From: a virus
Reading direction: 5' to 3' (one strand)
IMG/VR virus record: IMGVR_UViG_3300045836_000276
Location: 1-26,949 of that record
Length of the DNA: 26,949 nucleotides
Below, one piece after another: positions 6,649 to 12,325 of the stretch; within the stretch, counting starts at the first letter, position 1; every line of letters starts with the position of its first letter. Made by a program: the position numbers and the translations under genes. Below the pieces are notes generated by a model. It was given only the letters and a program-made list of their open reading frames with translations, ran no database searches and was not told the DNA's origin.

Positions 6649-6833
6649 CCGGCACTCAGCCAGATAGTCCGGGCCCGTCGGGCGGTCACCGCGCGCACAG
6701 CGCAGTCCATGGCGGCGTCCCACGTCGACCAACCGTCCGCGCCATGGGCCACGACACGTCCCTGGTTCAGGATCGTGACAACCCAGTGACCATCGATCTT
6801 CCTGACGGTTGCCCGGACTCTGCTCTGGGCCAT
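6645..6833 (-). CDS. Hypothetical protein, 62 aa
   Basis: ATG 6833 (MAQSRVRATVRK) follows a GAGGCGGCGTGAC leader that is also found in front of the next gene upstream. The protein appears to be a short beta sheet (RVRATVRKIDGHWVVTILNQGRVVAHG) followed by one helix (WDAAMDCAVRAVTARRA). The fold is compatible with a small nucleic-acid-binding or regulatory protein, but nothing proves it. ATGA overlap with the next gene. Confidence 0.65.
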   Translation of the reverse strand: MAQSRVRATVRKIDGHWVVTILNQGRVVAHGADGWSTWDAAMDCAVRAVTARRARTIWLSAG

Positions 6834-6834
6834 G

Positions 6835-7056
6835 TCACGCCGCCTCGTCCGCGTCGGCCACGGCCCACCCTGTCGTCTGCCGCAGGAGCCCGCCGAATGC
6901 CTCCACGACCTCGCGCTCCACGTCCTCGGCGTCGCTACCGTCATACGGCTTGTGAGCGACCTTCAGTCCATTGATATGGACGTTCCACCCACGATAGAAA
7001 CCGTTCGGCTCGATGCTCACCACAAGGGCCACGGGTCTGGTCATCGGCTCGGCCAC
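6835..7056 (-). CDS. Hypothetical protein, 73 aa
   Basis: GTG 7056 is used; ATG 7044 (MTRPVALVV) is an alternative. The beta-then-helix layout (VALVVSIEPNGFYRGWNVHINGLKVAH, then DVEREVVEAFGGLLRQ) resembles the 62-aa protein next to it, so the two may be distant duplicates. There is no known motif. The gap to the next gene is 1 base. Confidence 0.65.
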   Translation of the reverse strand: MAEPMTRPVALVVSIEPNGFYRGWNVHINGLKVAHKPYDGSDAEDVEREVVEAFGGLLRQTTGWAVADADEAA

Positions 7057-7057
7057 G

Positions 7058-7294
7058 TCACGCCGCCTGGGGAAGGGCGCCGGCCGCGGACTGCGCGCAC
7101 TGGTGGTCGATCACGGTATGGATCACGTCGAGCATCGTGACCGGCACGACGGTCTCGACCGGAACGGCCCACGTGCCGCCGCAGGCGTCGTGCTCCAGCT
7201 CGATCGCGCCGTCCTCGGCTTTCACGATGCGGATCGTGTGCGCCGCGGGGGCGGTCGGCGGGGCGGTTCCGTCGGCCCTGCCTCGTGCCGTCAT
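7058..7294 (-). CDS. Hypothetical protein, 78 aa
   Basis: ATG 7294 overlaps the preceding stop (ATGA) and GGAGAACC lies upstream. The N-terminus is Ala/Arg/Pro-rich. The middle, IRIVKAEDGAIELEHDACGGTWAVPVETVVPVTMLDVI, looks like a compact beta domain, and the C-terminus is Ala-rich. No recognised family. Confidence 0.65.
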   Translation of the reverse strand: MTARGRADGTAPPTAPAAHTIRIVKAEDGAIELEHDACGGTWAVPVETVVPVTMLDVIHTVIDHQCAQSAAGALPQAA

Positions 7295-7569
7295 CCCAGG
7301 TTCTCCACTGCGGGCTGCTCGCCGGCCTCGGCGAGGTCGACGTCGAACTCCCGGGCCCAGCCCTGCACACGCAGCAGGACGAAGCCGGGCGGGATCAGCT
7401 TGTTCAGGGCCTCGTCGTGGTCCCAGCGCACGGCCTCGACGTCGGTCAGGGTGCCGTCGTTGGCCGCGACGATGTTGGCGAGCAGGTCCGCCATGCCGCG
7501 CCGGTAGACCGGCGAGTCGGCGTCCCGCTCGGTGACGATCTGCTGGAAGTAGTAACTCGTGTCAGCCAC
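7291..7569 (-). CDS. Hypothetical protein, 92 aa
   Basis: GTG 7569 (VADTSYYFQQIV) is the best start: it lies just inside the end of the upstream gene, and the frame further upstream runs through two other genes. The protein is soluble and mixed, with a helical segment MADLLANIVAAND and a beta-rich PPGFVLLRVQGWAREFDVD near the C-terminus. No motif recognised. ATGA overlap with the next gene. Confidence 0.65.
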   Translation of the reverse strand: MADTSYYFQQIVTERDADSPVYRRGMADLLANIVAANDGTLTDVEAVRWDHDEALNKLIPPGFVLLRVQGWAREFDVDLAEAGEQPAVENLG

Positions 7570-7777
7570 CAGACACCGTCGCTTGCTCGGACACGATCTC
7601 CAGCTCGATGCCGCCGCACAGCACGAGGAGCTGATGACCGGGGAACTGGGCGGCGACCTGCTGGGCGATCTGCTCGGCGTCGTCCGCCATGTCGTCCGGG
7701 ACGCGCAGCAGGAGCTTGTCTCCCTCGCCCAGGGTGAAGCGCTGCGCCTCGACGAAGCGCAACTCGATCTCAGCCAT
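7562..7777 (-). CDS. Hypothetical acidic protein, 71 aa
   Basis: ATG 7777 is preceded by AGGAG eight bases upstream. The sequence alternates strands and one helix: IELRFVEAQRFTLGEGDKLLLRVPDD, then ADDAEQIAQQVAAQF, then QLLVLCGGIELEIV. This beta-helix-beta layout recalls small phage proteins in head-completion regions, but a family could not be named. It overlaps both neighbours by 8 bp. Confidence 0.68.
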   Translation of the reverse strand: MAEIELRFVEAQRFTLGEGDKLLLRVPDDMADDAEQIAQQVAAQFPGHQLLVLCGGIELEIVSEQATVSGG

Positions 7778-8288
7778 CGACCATCTCCTGATCGTCGTCT
7801 TCGTCGTCCTCGGCGAGGATCTCGGCCTCCTCGGCGGCGGCGCGCGCCTTGGCCTCGCGGATCATCTCCTGCAGCTCCAGGTCGAGCTGGGTGACGGGCG
7901 TGATCTCGCCGGAGACGTTCAGCTCCTTCGGCCGCTCGGTGCCGCACAGCACGTCGATGCGCTGCATCACCTGGCCGATCAGCCGGCCGACCTTCTCGAT
8001 CTCCTCGACCTTGCGGCAGTTCGGCAACATCGCCAAGTAGGCCTTGAGCAGGCGCTCGTACCGGTCCAGTTGCAGGGCGCGCACGTCCTCGCGCAGCTCG
8101 GTGGGGATGTACTCGCGCAGCGCGCTGGTGATCCAGACGTTGACGACCGAGGGCGTGGTGCCCAGCTCGTCGGCGATCTCGCGCACGTTGAAGGCGCGGG
8201 AGCGCAGCTCCATCGCGTAGCGCTGGCGCGCCTTGAGGTCGTCCGGGTCGGGGAGCGGGTAGGCGACCTCGACGGCGGTCTCAGACAC
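7770..8288 (-). CDS. HTH protein, small terminase subunit candidate, 172 aa
   Basis: Residues 19-55 form a helix-turn-helix: AMELRSRAFNVREIADELG then TPSVVNVWI. A long helical part follows (LQLDRYERLLKAYLAMLPN and GRLIGQVMQRIDVLCG), and the last 20 residues are highly acidic (ILAEDDEDDDQEMVDG). An N-terminal HTH, a helical oligomerisation region and a flexible acidic tail match the plan of phage small terminases, which recognise pac/cos sites. It lies eleven genes from terL, which is unusual, so this is a moderate-confidence call; a transcription regulator is the alternative. GTG 8288 overlaps the upstream gene. Confidence 0.55.
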   Translation of the reverse strand: MSETAVEVAYPLPDPDDLKARQRYAMELRSRAFNVREIADELGTTPSVVNVWITSALREYIPTELREDVRALQLDRYERLLKAYLAMLPNCRKVEEIEKVGRLIGQVMQRIDVLCGTERPKELNVSGEITPVTQLDLELQEMIREAKARAAAEEAEILAEDDEDDDQEMVDG

Positions 8289-8679
8289 CTGCGGTCACCG
8301 CCTGCCGGTGCCGCTTCACCGCGCGCCACACCGCTTGGTACGCGACGCCGGCCTCCTGTGCGATCTGCTTGAAGGTCTGGCCCTGCTCGTTGAGCTGCGA
8401 CCAGCGCGCGGCGTCGGACGCGTCGTTGCCGTAGTCCAGCGGCGGGGCGGGCTGGTGCACCGCCCTGCCCGCGGTGAAGGCGACGAACTGGCCGTCGACC
8501 TTGACCACGGCGGTCAGGCCGAACTCGGCCGCGGTCTTCTCGATCAGCTCGGCGAACTGCTCGGGGGGAAGGTCGAAGTCGCGGCCGGCGCGGTAGAGGT
8601 GTGCCTGGCCGTCGAGCAGTTCGTCCCAGCGGTAGTGCATGATACGGACATTGTCGTCAAAATCATGACAATACGTCAA
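8281..8679 (-). CDS. HTH-containing protein, 132 aa
   Basis: The C-terminal third (about residues 92-128) is a helix-turn-helix: WSQLNEQGQTFKQIAQEAG then AYQAVWRAVKRHR. The N-terminal part is mixed, with PEQFAELIEKTAAEFGLTAVVKV. TTG 8679 overlaps the upstream stop (TTGA), preceded closely by GAGGG. An alternative start is ATG 8640 (119 aa), which would be leaderless from the promoter at 8679-8650. With the HTH gene just downstream it may form a DNA-recognition pair for packaging or regulation; that is inference. Confidence 0.7.
   Translation of the reverse strand: MTYCHDFDDNVRIMHYRWDELLDGQAHLYRAGRDFDLPPEQFAELIEKTAAEFGLTAVVKVDGQFVAFTAGRAVHQPAPPLDYGNDASDAARWSQLNEQGQTFKQIAQEAGVAYQAVWRAVKRHRQAVTAGV
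8650..8679 (-). promoter_or_regulatory. Possible leftward promoter with degenerate operator box
   Basis: On the minus strand TTGACG (8679-8674), an 18-bp spacer and GACAAT (8655-8650) form a plausible promoter. The stretch 8679-8665 matches the 15-bp operator box at 12 positions. Transcription would start near 8643, right at ATG 8640, suggesting a leaderless mRNA for the HTH genes and those downstream. Confidence 0.35.
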
Positions 8680-8978
8680 TTCCCTCGGCGGGCGGGCAGC
8701 CAGTCCTGCAGGTCCCGCTGGTCGAGGTCGACGGGCATTAGCCGGCCGGGGGAGTAGGCGTACCAGTCCTCGCGGTCCCGCCAGATGTCACGGCGCACGC
8801 GCAGGCGAACGAACCAGCCGCCGTAGAAGCGGCACCAGCCGGTCACGAGGGCGGGTGCGAAGCCGGAGCCGGTCCAGTAGACGGCAGCGGTGCGCGCGCT
8901 GCGGATGCGCTCGGCCGGCAGGCGCGAGACCTCGTCCCGCCCGATCCGGGTCAGCGCCGCCGGAGGTTTCTCGTCCAC
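8676..8978 (-). CDS. Hypothetical basic protein, 100 aa
   Basis: GTG 8978 opens MDEKPPAALTRIGRDE. The protein is Arg- and Trp-rich, with a beta-like core (AAVYWTGSGFAPALVTGWCRFYGGWFVRLRVRRDIWRD) and a short helical tail, LDQRDLQDWLPARRG. It is not recognised. The bases just after its start (about 8970-8961) carry half of the GGAGG/CCTCC repeat found after other starts. Its stop overlaps the next start (TTGA). Confidence 0.66.
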   Translation of the reverse strand: MDEKPPAALTRIGRDEVSRLPAERIRSARTAAVYWTGSGFAPALVTGWCRFYGGWFVRLRVRRDIWRDREDWYAYSPGRLMPVDLDQRDLQDWLPARRGN

Positions 8979-9005
8979 GTCCGCCAGGATAGAACTATCG
9001 TTCGA

Positions 9006-9329
9006 TTAGGGGATGGAGATCCCGGCCGCGCGGGCGACCCTGTGAACCTCGTCCATGGACACCTCGACGCGGCAGCCCATCGCAGACGTGAGCCTCTGAT
9101 ACGTCCCAGACAGTAGGAGCGGAACCTGGACCTGCCCCCAGGGCGTGGGTCCGACGAGCGGTGTCAGGCGCATGATGCGGTCGGCGATGTTCTGGCAGCC
9201 GATGGACCACGATCCATTGAGCGCCTCACGGACGGCGGCGTCGAGGTCCGCCCAGAGGTCCGCGAGCTCTTCCTGGACGGCGGTGACGACATCGGACGGG
9301 ATATCAGAGCGAGGGACGGCAACGGTCAT
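9006..9329 (-). CDS. Hypothetical protein, 107 aa
   Basis: ATG 9329 (MTVAVPRSDIP) is preferred; upstream the same frame runs through Cys/Arg-rich nonsense to 9452, overlapping the VIT-like gene. The first half is helical and acidic (VVTAVQEELADLWADLDAAVREAL). The second half, NIADRIMRLTPLVGPTPWGQVQVPLLLSGTYQRL and a C-terminal MDEVHRVARAAGI helix, is mixed. There is no recognised motif. The ribosome site is weak (GGGCGGT). Confidence 0.66.
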   Translation of the reverse strand: MTVAVPRSDIPSDVVTAVQEELADLWADLDAAVREALNGSWSIGCQNIADRIMRLTPLVGPTPWGQVQVPLLLSGTYQRLTSAMGCRVEVSMDEVHRVARAAGISIP

Positions 9330-9355
9330 ACCGCCCAGTGTCCCGCACCCGTGGC

Positions 9356-9375
9356 GGAGGTTTCCCTCATCCTCC
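9356..9375 (-). repeat. Start-associated GGAGG/CCTCC inverted repeat
   Basis: GGAGG and CCTCC (5 bp) flank a 10-base spacer on the coding strand. The copy overlaps the last codons of the VIT-like gene and ends 26 bases before ATG 9329. Confidence 0.5.
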
Positions 9376-9837
9376 AGCTCCGAAAGCCAGGGCGCACAGC
9401 CACACGGCCGCGCCCGACACGAGTAACAGGCACAGGGTCTCGGCCGCCGCACGCACCGCGCCGCGGTCCCGGGCCCGTGCCGCGCTGATCCCGCCGCCCA
9501 GGGCGAGGTAGAGCAGGACGGAGGATGCGAACGCCCATCCTCCGCGCAGCACCAGGTACGGCGTCGCGGGCAGGAAGGTGCCGGCCGCGGTGCCGGCGCC
9601 GATCGCCAGCGACGCGCCCAGCCCGTGCTCCGAGTCGCCGAGCCACTGCCCGGCCGCCATCGAGAAGAAGCCGGCCACGGCCAGGCCGAGCGCGGTCTCC
9701 ACCAGCCGGGAGGGAGTGCCCAGCAACGTGAACATCCCGCCGAGCACGGTTACCGCGCCGTCGAAGGCGCCGAACACCGCGGGCCCGGTCCAGGTGCGGC
9801 GCCGGGGAATGCGGAGGTTTTCCGGATCCTCCGTCAC
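9367..9837 (-). CDS. VIT1/CCC1-like integral membrane protein, short form, 156 aa
   Basis: VIT/CCC1 proteins move Fe2+ or Mn2+ across membranes by proton antiport. This protein has five hydrophobic segments (about residues 18-40, 48-66, 74-96, 99-118 and 131-152). The family signs are FDGAVTVLGG near 25-34 and SMAAGQWLGD near 59-68, then GTFLPATPYLVL at 86-97. Two departures stand out: the conserved Glu of the SMxxGE motif is Gln64, and the cytosolic metal-binding insert between TM2 and TM3 of full-length members is missing, so transport cannot be assumed. GTG 9837 overlaps the upstream stop (GTGA). An inverted-repeat copy lies directly after the start. Alternative: an unrelated phage membrane protein. 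Confidence 0.62.
   Translation of the reverse strand: MTEDPENLRIPRRRTWTGPAVFGAFDGAVTVLGGMFTLLGTPSRLVETALGLAVAGFFSMAAGQWLGDSEHGLGASLAIGAGTAAGTFLPATPYLVLRGGWAFASSVLLYLALGGGISAARARDRGAVRAAAETLCLLLVSGAAVWLCALAFGAGG
9812..9833 (-). repeat. Start-associated GGAGG/CCTCC inverted repeat
   Basis: On the coding strand CGGAGG and CCTCCG (6 bp) flank a 10-base loop, beginning five bases after GTG 9837. It is a member of the dispersed family also seen at 10072, 9356, 11540, 11913, 12254, 12679, 13276 and 13731. Confidence 0.6.
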
Positions 9838-10103
9838 TCGTCGTCCTCGGTCAGCTCGTCCGCGGCCCGGATGATGCCGCGCAGCCGGGCGCACTCGTAG
9901 TCGAGCAGGCCGAGACGTCGGTAGTGGGGCGGAGCATCGGGCCAGAGTGAGGCAACGGTCGTGTGCGGTGTGCCCTCGTCGTCGAAGTACTGCTGCGCGC
10001 ACACCACGCCGACTTCGGTGAGCACGCCCTGGGCGAGGTCGTGGACAGCGAGGAAATCGCCGATCGCGCTGCGGAGGTTTTCCGCAGCCTCCTCCGGCGT
10101 CAC
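9834..10103 (-). CDS. Hypothetical protein, 89 aa
   Basis: GTG 10103 overlaps the upstream stop (GTGA). The sequence is helical at the start (EEAAENLRSAIGDFLAVHDLAQGVLTEVG), has a middle with QQYFDDEGTPHTTVASLWPDAPPHYRRL, and a C-terminal helix ECARLRGIIRAADELTEDDE. It resembles small phage proteins of unknown role. The GGAGG repeat lies in codons 3-11. GTGA overlap with the VIT-like gene suggests coupled translation. Confidence 0.68.
   Translation of the reverse strand: MTPEEAAENLRSAIGDFLAVHDLAQGVLTEVGVVCAQQYFDDEGTPHTTVASLWPDAPPHYRRLGLLDYECARLRGIIRAADELTEDDE
10072..10096 (-). repeat. Start-associated inverted repeat
   Basis: CGGAGG and CCTCCG flank this copy, seven bases after GTG 10103. 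An overlapping alternative hairpin, GCTGCGGA (10068-10075) with TCCGCAGC (10081-10088), has an 8-bp stem, so the site can form two competing structures. Confidence 0.6.
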
Positions 10104-10384
10104 GCCGTGGCCGGCCCGGTCAGGGAGGTGAGCGAGTAGCCCTGGTCCGGCGCCGCGCCCATCGCGTCCTGTCCGTCCCAGCGCACCGTGGGCAGCCGTT
10201 CGCCGGAGTGCGGATGATCCAGGTATCCGGTCACGGTGCCGCTCTCGCCGGACTTGGCGTGGGTGACGGGGGAGCCGACCGGCAGCGGCATGTCGGCCGC
10301 GGTGTCGTTGGGCCGCTCGTACCAGGCGCCCGAGTTCATCGAGCCCTGGTCGGCGTCGTACATCCGGGACTGGGCGGTGTCCAT
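10100..10384 (-). CDS. Hypothetical protein, 94 aa, probably leaderless
   Basis: ATG 10384 has no ribosome site, but TACACT lies seven bases upstream, which would put the transcription start on the ATG. The protein is Gly/Ser/Asp-rich. MPLPVGSPVTHAKSGESGTVTGYLDHPHSGERLPTVRWDGQ looks like a small SH3-like beta barrel (a Val-Arg-Trp-Asp-Gly strand is typical of such folds). No catalytic residues. GTGA overlap with the next gene. Confidence 0.66.
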   Translation of the reverse strand: MDTAQSRMYDADQGSMNSGAWYERPNDTAADMPLPVGSPVTHAKSGESGTVTGYLDHPHSGERLPTVRWDGQDAMGAAPDQGYSLTSLTGPATA

Positions 10385-10391
10385 GTCAAGG

Positions 10392-10397
10392 AGTGTA
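10392..10397 (-). promoter_or_regulatory. -10 element for a leaderless transcript
   Basis: TACACT on the minus strand lies in the 34-bp gap after the HTH gene. Seven bases separate it from ATG 10384. No good -35 is visible 17-18 bases upstream. Confidence 0.35.
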
Positions 10398-10418
10398 GAC
10401 GCGGACCAGGGCTCGGCT

Positions 10419-10676
10419 CTACGAACGTTCTGAGTCGGGGAAGTAGCGCACGTCCACGCCCAGGCGCTCCGAGTCCGCAGCGTACTTGCGCTCCATGAAG
10501 GCCTTCACGTGCTCGGCGTCGATCAGGCGGGTGCTGCCGCTCCAGTAGTGACGGATCTTCCCCTTGAGTACCAGGTTCCGGATCTTCTGGTAGTCCTCGC
10601 ATGCCAGCTCCGCGAGTCCCTGCATCGTCTGCGCCCGGTACACACGCTCCGGAGGCCGGGGCACCGCCTCAGTCAC
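10419..10676 (-). CDS. MerR/excisionase-like HTH protein, 85 aa
   Basis: Residues 20-63 read as a winged helix-turn-helix of the excisionase/MerR-like group: a leading helix, MQGLAELACEDYQKIRNLVLKG, then KIRHYWSGSTRLIDAEHVKAFMERK. The wing-like GSTRLID segment replaces the usual GRHRRF. Such proteins bind DNA to control transcription or recombination. GTG 10676 overlaps the upstream RHH gene by 8 bp, so the two are probably co-expressed regulators at the head of the leftward operon. Confidence 0.72.
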   Translation of the reverse strand: MTEAVPRPPERVYRAQTMQGLAELACEDYQKIRNLVLKGKIRHYWSGSTRLIDAEHVKAFMERKYAADSERLGVDVRYFPDSERS

Positions 10677-10929
10677 GGGCCGCGAACGGGTTGGGGACTG
10701 GCTGGCGGGGAGTAGAGGTTACGGCGGAGACGGGAAGAGGCGTCGTCGGCAATGACTTGCGGCCAGCCGCGGTGCGCTTGTCGTGGACAAGACGGAGTCC
10801 TTCGGCAATCAGCTCGGATACCGAGCGGCCGGTGTGTTCGGCCAGTTCCTCGGTGTCCTCCCAGAGCCGCATGTCGCCGGCCCTGACGTAGATGGTCTTG
10901 TTCGGCATACGGGCAGCGTATACGGACAT
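10669..10929 (-). CDS. Ribbon-helix-helix DNA-binding protein, 86 aa
   Basis: The pattern NKTIYVRAGDMRLWEDTEELAEHTGRSVSELIAEGLRLV (about residues 9-48) is a ribbon-helix-helix fold: a beta strand KTIYVRAG that enters the major groove, then two helices separated by a turn. These proteins are dimeric repressors. The start may be ATG 10929 or ATG 10908 (MPNKTIYV, 79 aa). A perfect 18-bp palindrome, 10925-10942, covers the first start and is a natural candidate for its own operator. It is the first gene of the leftward operon. Confidence 0.78.
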   Translation of the reverse strand: MSVYAARMPNKTIYVRAGDMRLWEDTEELAEHTGRSVSELIAEGLRLVHDKRTAAGRKSLPTTPLPVSAVTSTPRQPVPNPFAARD

Positions 10930-10942
10930 GACCGGTCATGTC
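10925..10942. promoter_or_regulatory. 18-bp perfect palindrome at the RHH gene start
   Basis: GACATGACCGGTCATGTC reads the same on both strands and spans the first codon of the RHH gene. Repressors of this fold usually bind such symmetrical sites as dimers or tetramers. Autoregulation is inferred. Confidence 0.55.
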
Positions 10943-11215
10943 TCGTTACTAAACGGTAGCTAAACCAAGGGCTGGTTCCGGCGATTCGGGAGGATAAGGG
11001 ATGAATACGTGAGTAAGCCCTACCCGCTCTTAGTGGGTCGCGCGGCTATGCGTACACGTACCCTCTCGCGCACCCACATCCGTATACGTATGGGTCGGTG
11101 ACCCACTGGCGTAAGGAGTGGGGGAAGTATCCTCCTCCGTTCTTTCATCCCGAATCGGCGCTCGGTTGCCGGAACCGGCGCTATGTTACTCACCAGTAAG
11201 TAATTGGCCAATAAC
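10943..11215. other. Non-coding divergent region with inverted and direct repeats
   Basis: This gap between the leftward and rightward operons holds no convincing long gene. TTTAGCTACCG and TTTAGTAACG lie in tandem on the minus strand (about 10966-10945). GTGGGT-C-GCGCG (11033-11044) can pair with CGCGC-ACCCAC (11067-11077). CGTACACGTA (11051) and CGTATACGTA (11081) are near-copies. GGGTCGGTGACCC (11092-11104) is a short dyad. Such clustered repeats suit a regulatory region or replication origin, but nothing decides. Confidence 0.4.
11009..11101 (+). CDS. Possible 30-aa basic peptide
   Basis: GTG 11009 has AAGGG about ten bases upstream and the frame runs 30 codons to TGA 11099-11101. The peptide is Arg-rich (MRTRTLSRTHIRIRMGR at its end). 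It lies entirely in the repeat-rich region, so the coding case is weak: the repeats could account for the open frame. Confidence 0.2.
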   Translation: MSKPYPLLVGRAAMRTRTLSRTHIRIRMGR

Positions 11216-11258
11216 GTGACTATTTGTCTTGACGGATAGTCACACGGATGAGACGCTG
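11216..11258 (+). promoter_or_regulatory. Double, head-to-head operator and rightward promoter
   Basis: GTGACTATTTGTC (11216-11228, inverted box) abuts TTGACGGATAGTCAC (11229-11243), making a near-perfect 28-bp palindrome. TTGACG at 11229-11234 plus GACGCT at 11252-11257 (17-bp spacer) form the rightward promoter for the genes from 11296. No convincing leftward -10 was found, so the inverted box probably adds repression. Confidence 0.62.
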
Positions 11259-11295
11259 GTCGCACCAACCCCTCACCTGCCTGAAGGAGGCCGGC

Positions 11296-11523
11296 GTGTC
11301 CCCGATGCCCGTGGAAGAGGCCGTGCACGCGATCGTCACGGGGGATCACCCCGAGGGCGGCGCCAACGACCCGAGGTTCGACCTGAGTGTCATCGACCTG
11401 CTGCAGTGCGGTCAGCTGGAGGCGGTGCGCTCGCAGGACGGCGCGATCTGCCTGCAGCTGACCGACGAGGGCCGCAACGCCCTCACGATCCTGTCGTTCA
11501 TCGACACCCCGGACGAGCAGTGA
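11296..11523 (+). CDS. Hypothetical protein, 75 aa, first gene of the rightward operon
   Basis: GTG 11296 is chosen because a consensus AAGGAGG (11284-11290) lies five bases upstream; the frame is also open from 11248. The sequence opens VSPMPVEEAVHAIVTGDHPEGG and continues with a compact pattern, FDLSVIDLLQCGQLEAVRSQDGAICLQLTDEGRNAL. This looks like a winged-helix-type fold (helix, then LEAV and ICLQLTDEG strands), common in phage and plasmid proteins. The role is unknown; a DNA-binding function is only suggested by the fold. Its stop overlaps the next ATG. Confidence 0.68.
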   Translation: MSPMPVEEAVHAIVTGDHPEGGANDPRFDLSVIDLLQCGQLEAVRSQDGAICLQLTDEGRNALTILSFIDTPDEQ

Positions 11524-11984
11524 TGGCCGGCGCACTACTGGAGGATTCCGTATCCTCCGCCCCCGACTGCGGCCACGCCGTATACGACGAGGCGTTCCAC
11601 GAGCTGTTGCGTGCCGTGATCGAGGTGCTGCGGTTCTCGATCGCGCCGGTCGACACCCGGGACCTGGGTGTGAAGCAGGTGGGCGCCGGCCACCGGATGG
11701 CGGTCGCCGCCCGCGACTTCGCCCTCAGCGTGGACACCCTGCCCGAATCCGAGCGCCCGATCGGCTGGAAGCCGCTCGTGCCGGGCGAGAAACTGCAGGC
11801 CGCGCTGGTGCAGTTGCGGGACGAGGCGCGCGAGATGGGCGACGGCCTCTACCCGGACGCCGTGCGCTTCGGCCTGTCCAAGGCGATCGCCGCGGTGAAG
11901 CTCGCGATCCGGGGAGGAACTCCCGAATCCTCCGCCTCCCCCGGAACCGGCTCTCGGTTTTCCGTCTGCGCAGGTGAGGGCTGA
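11523..11984 (+). CDS. Hypothetical protein, 153 aa (paralogue of the 12322 gene)
   Basis: ATG 11523 overlaps the upstream stop (TGATG). The core, about residues 25-110, shares a pattern with the protein at 12322-12897: ELLRAV near the start, then SVDTLPESERPIGWKPLV followed by LQAALVQLR. The two are therefore diverged duplicates. Residues 5-12 (LLEDSVSSAP) and the last 20 residues are encoded by the dispersed inverted repeats rather than by the conserved core. Function is unknown. No membrane segment or catalytic motif is visible. Confidence 0.7.
   Translation: MAGALLEDSVSSAPDCGHAVYDEAFHELLRAVIEVLRFSIAPVDTRDLGVKQVGAGHRMAVAARDFALSVDTLPESERPIGWKPLVPGEKLQAALVQLRDEAREMGDGLYPDAVRFGLSKAIAAVKLAIRGGTPESSASPGTGSRFSVCAGEG
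11540..11561 (+). repeat. Start-associated inverted repeat (perfect 7-bp stem)
   Basis: GGAGGAT (11540-11546) pairs with ATCCTCC (11552-11558) around TCCGT. It begins 15 bases after ATG 11523. This is the best-formed member of the family. Confidence 0.65.
11913..11963 (+). repeat. Two-hairpin repeat block before the 11984 gene
   Basis: GGAGGA (11913-11918) pairs with TCCTCC (11928-11933). A second hairpin, AACCG-GCTCT-CGGTT (11945-11959), follows. Together with the ribosome-site region gcaggtgaggg before ATG 11984, the block nearly repeats the one at 12254-12321. Confidence 0.62.
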
Positions 11985-12325
11985 TGCTCAAGTTCCATGT
12001 CTGCGTGACCCTCGCGTGCGACGCATGCGGTCGGTCTTTCGAGGGCGGTACCGACCTCACGATCCATTACCCGGACGGCGCCACGGCAGCTGAGGAAGCC
12101 GCCCTCTACGACTGGTTCGCCACCGACGCGGGCAACGCGCTGTGCGGCTCGGTGACCGGCCGGCACGACGCCGTGGCGCGGGAGCTGCTGCCGAAGTTGG
12201 GCGAGGAGGACCGCGGGGAACTGCGCCGCGTCTACCCGCACCTGTTTGACGACACGGAGGATTCGCAAACCTCCGTTCCCGAAACCGGCTCTCGGTTTGG
12301 CGAAGAAGCAGGTGAGAGCCGATGA
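11984..12325 (+). CDS. Hypothetical protein with N-terminal CxxC, 113 aa
   Basis: ATG 11984 overlaps the upstream stop (TGATG). The N-terminus, HVCVTLACDACGRSF, has cysteines at residues 6, 11 and 14, a possible metal site or redox pair. The middle is helical (AAEEAALYDWFATDAG) and a segment ending GELRRVYPHLFDD is conserved-looking. The last 20 residues (DSQTSVPETGSRFGEEAGESR) are encoded by the repeat block that leads into the next gene. Function is unknown. It forms part of the tightly overlapping rightward operon. Confidence 0.68.
   Translation: MLKFHVCVTLACDACGRSFEGGTDLTIHYPDGATAAEEAALYDWFATDAGNALCGSVTGRHDAVARELLPKLGEEDRGELRRVYPHLFDDTEDSQTSVPETGSRFGEEAGESR
12254..12298 (+). repeat. Two-hairpin repeat block before the 12322 gene
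   Basis: ACGGAGG (12254-12260) pairs with CCTCCGT (12270-12276). AAACCG-GCTCT-CGGTTT (12282-12298) is a second, perfect 6-bp hairpin. The block ends 23 bases before ATG 12322 and matches the block at 11913-11963 in order and spacing. Confidence 0.62.

Noticed and set aside
11020-11535. 171-codon minus-strand frame
   Set aside because: It lies opposite the 75-aa gene and the divergent region; composition is that of a shadow frame.
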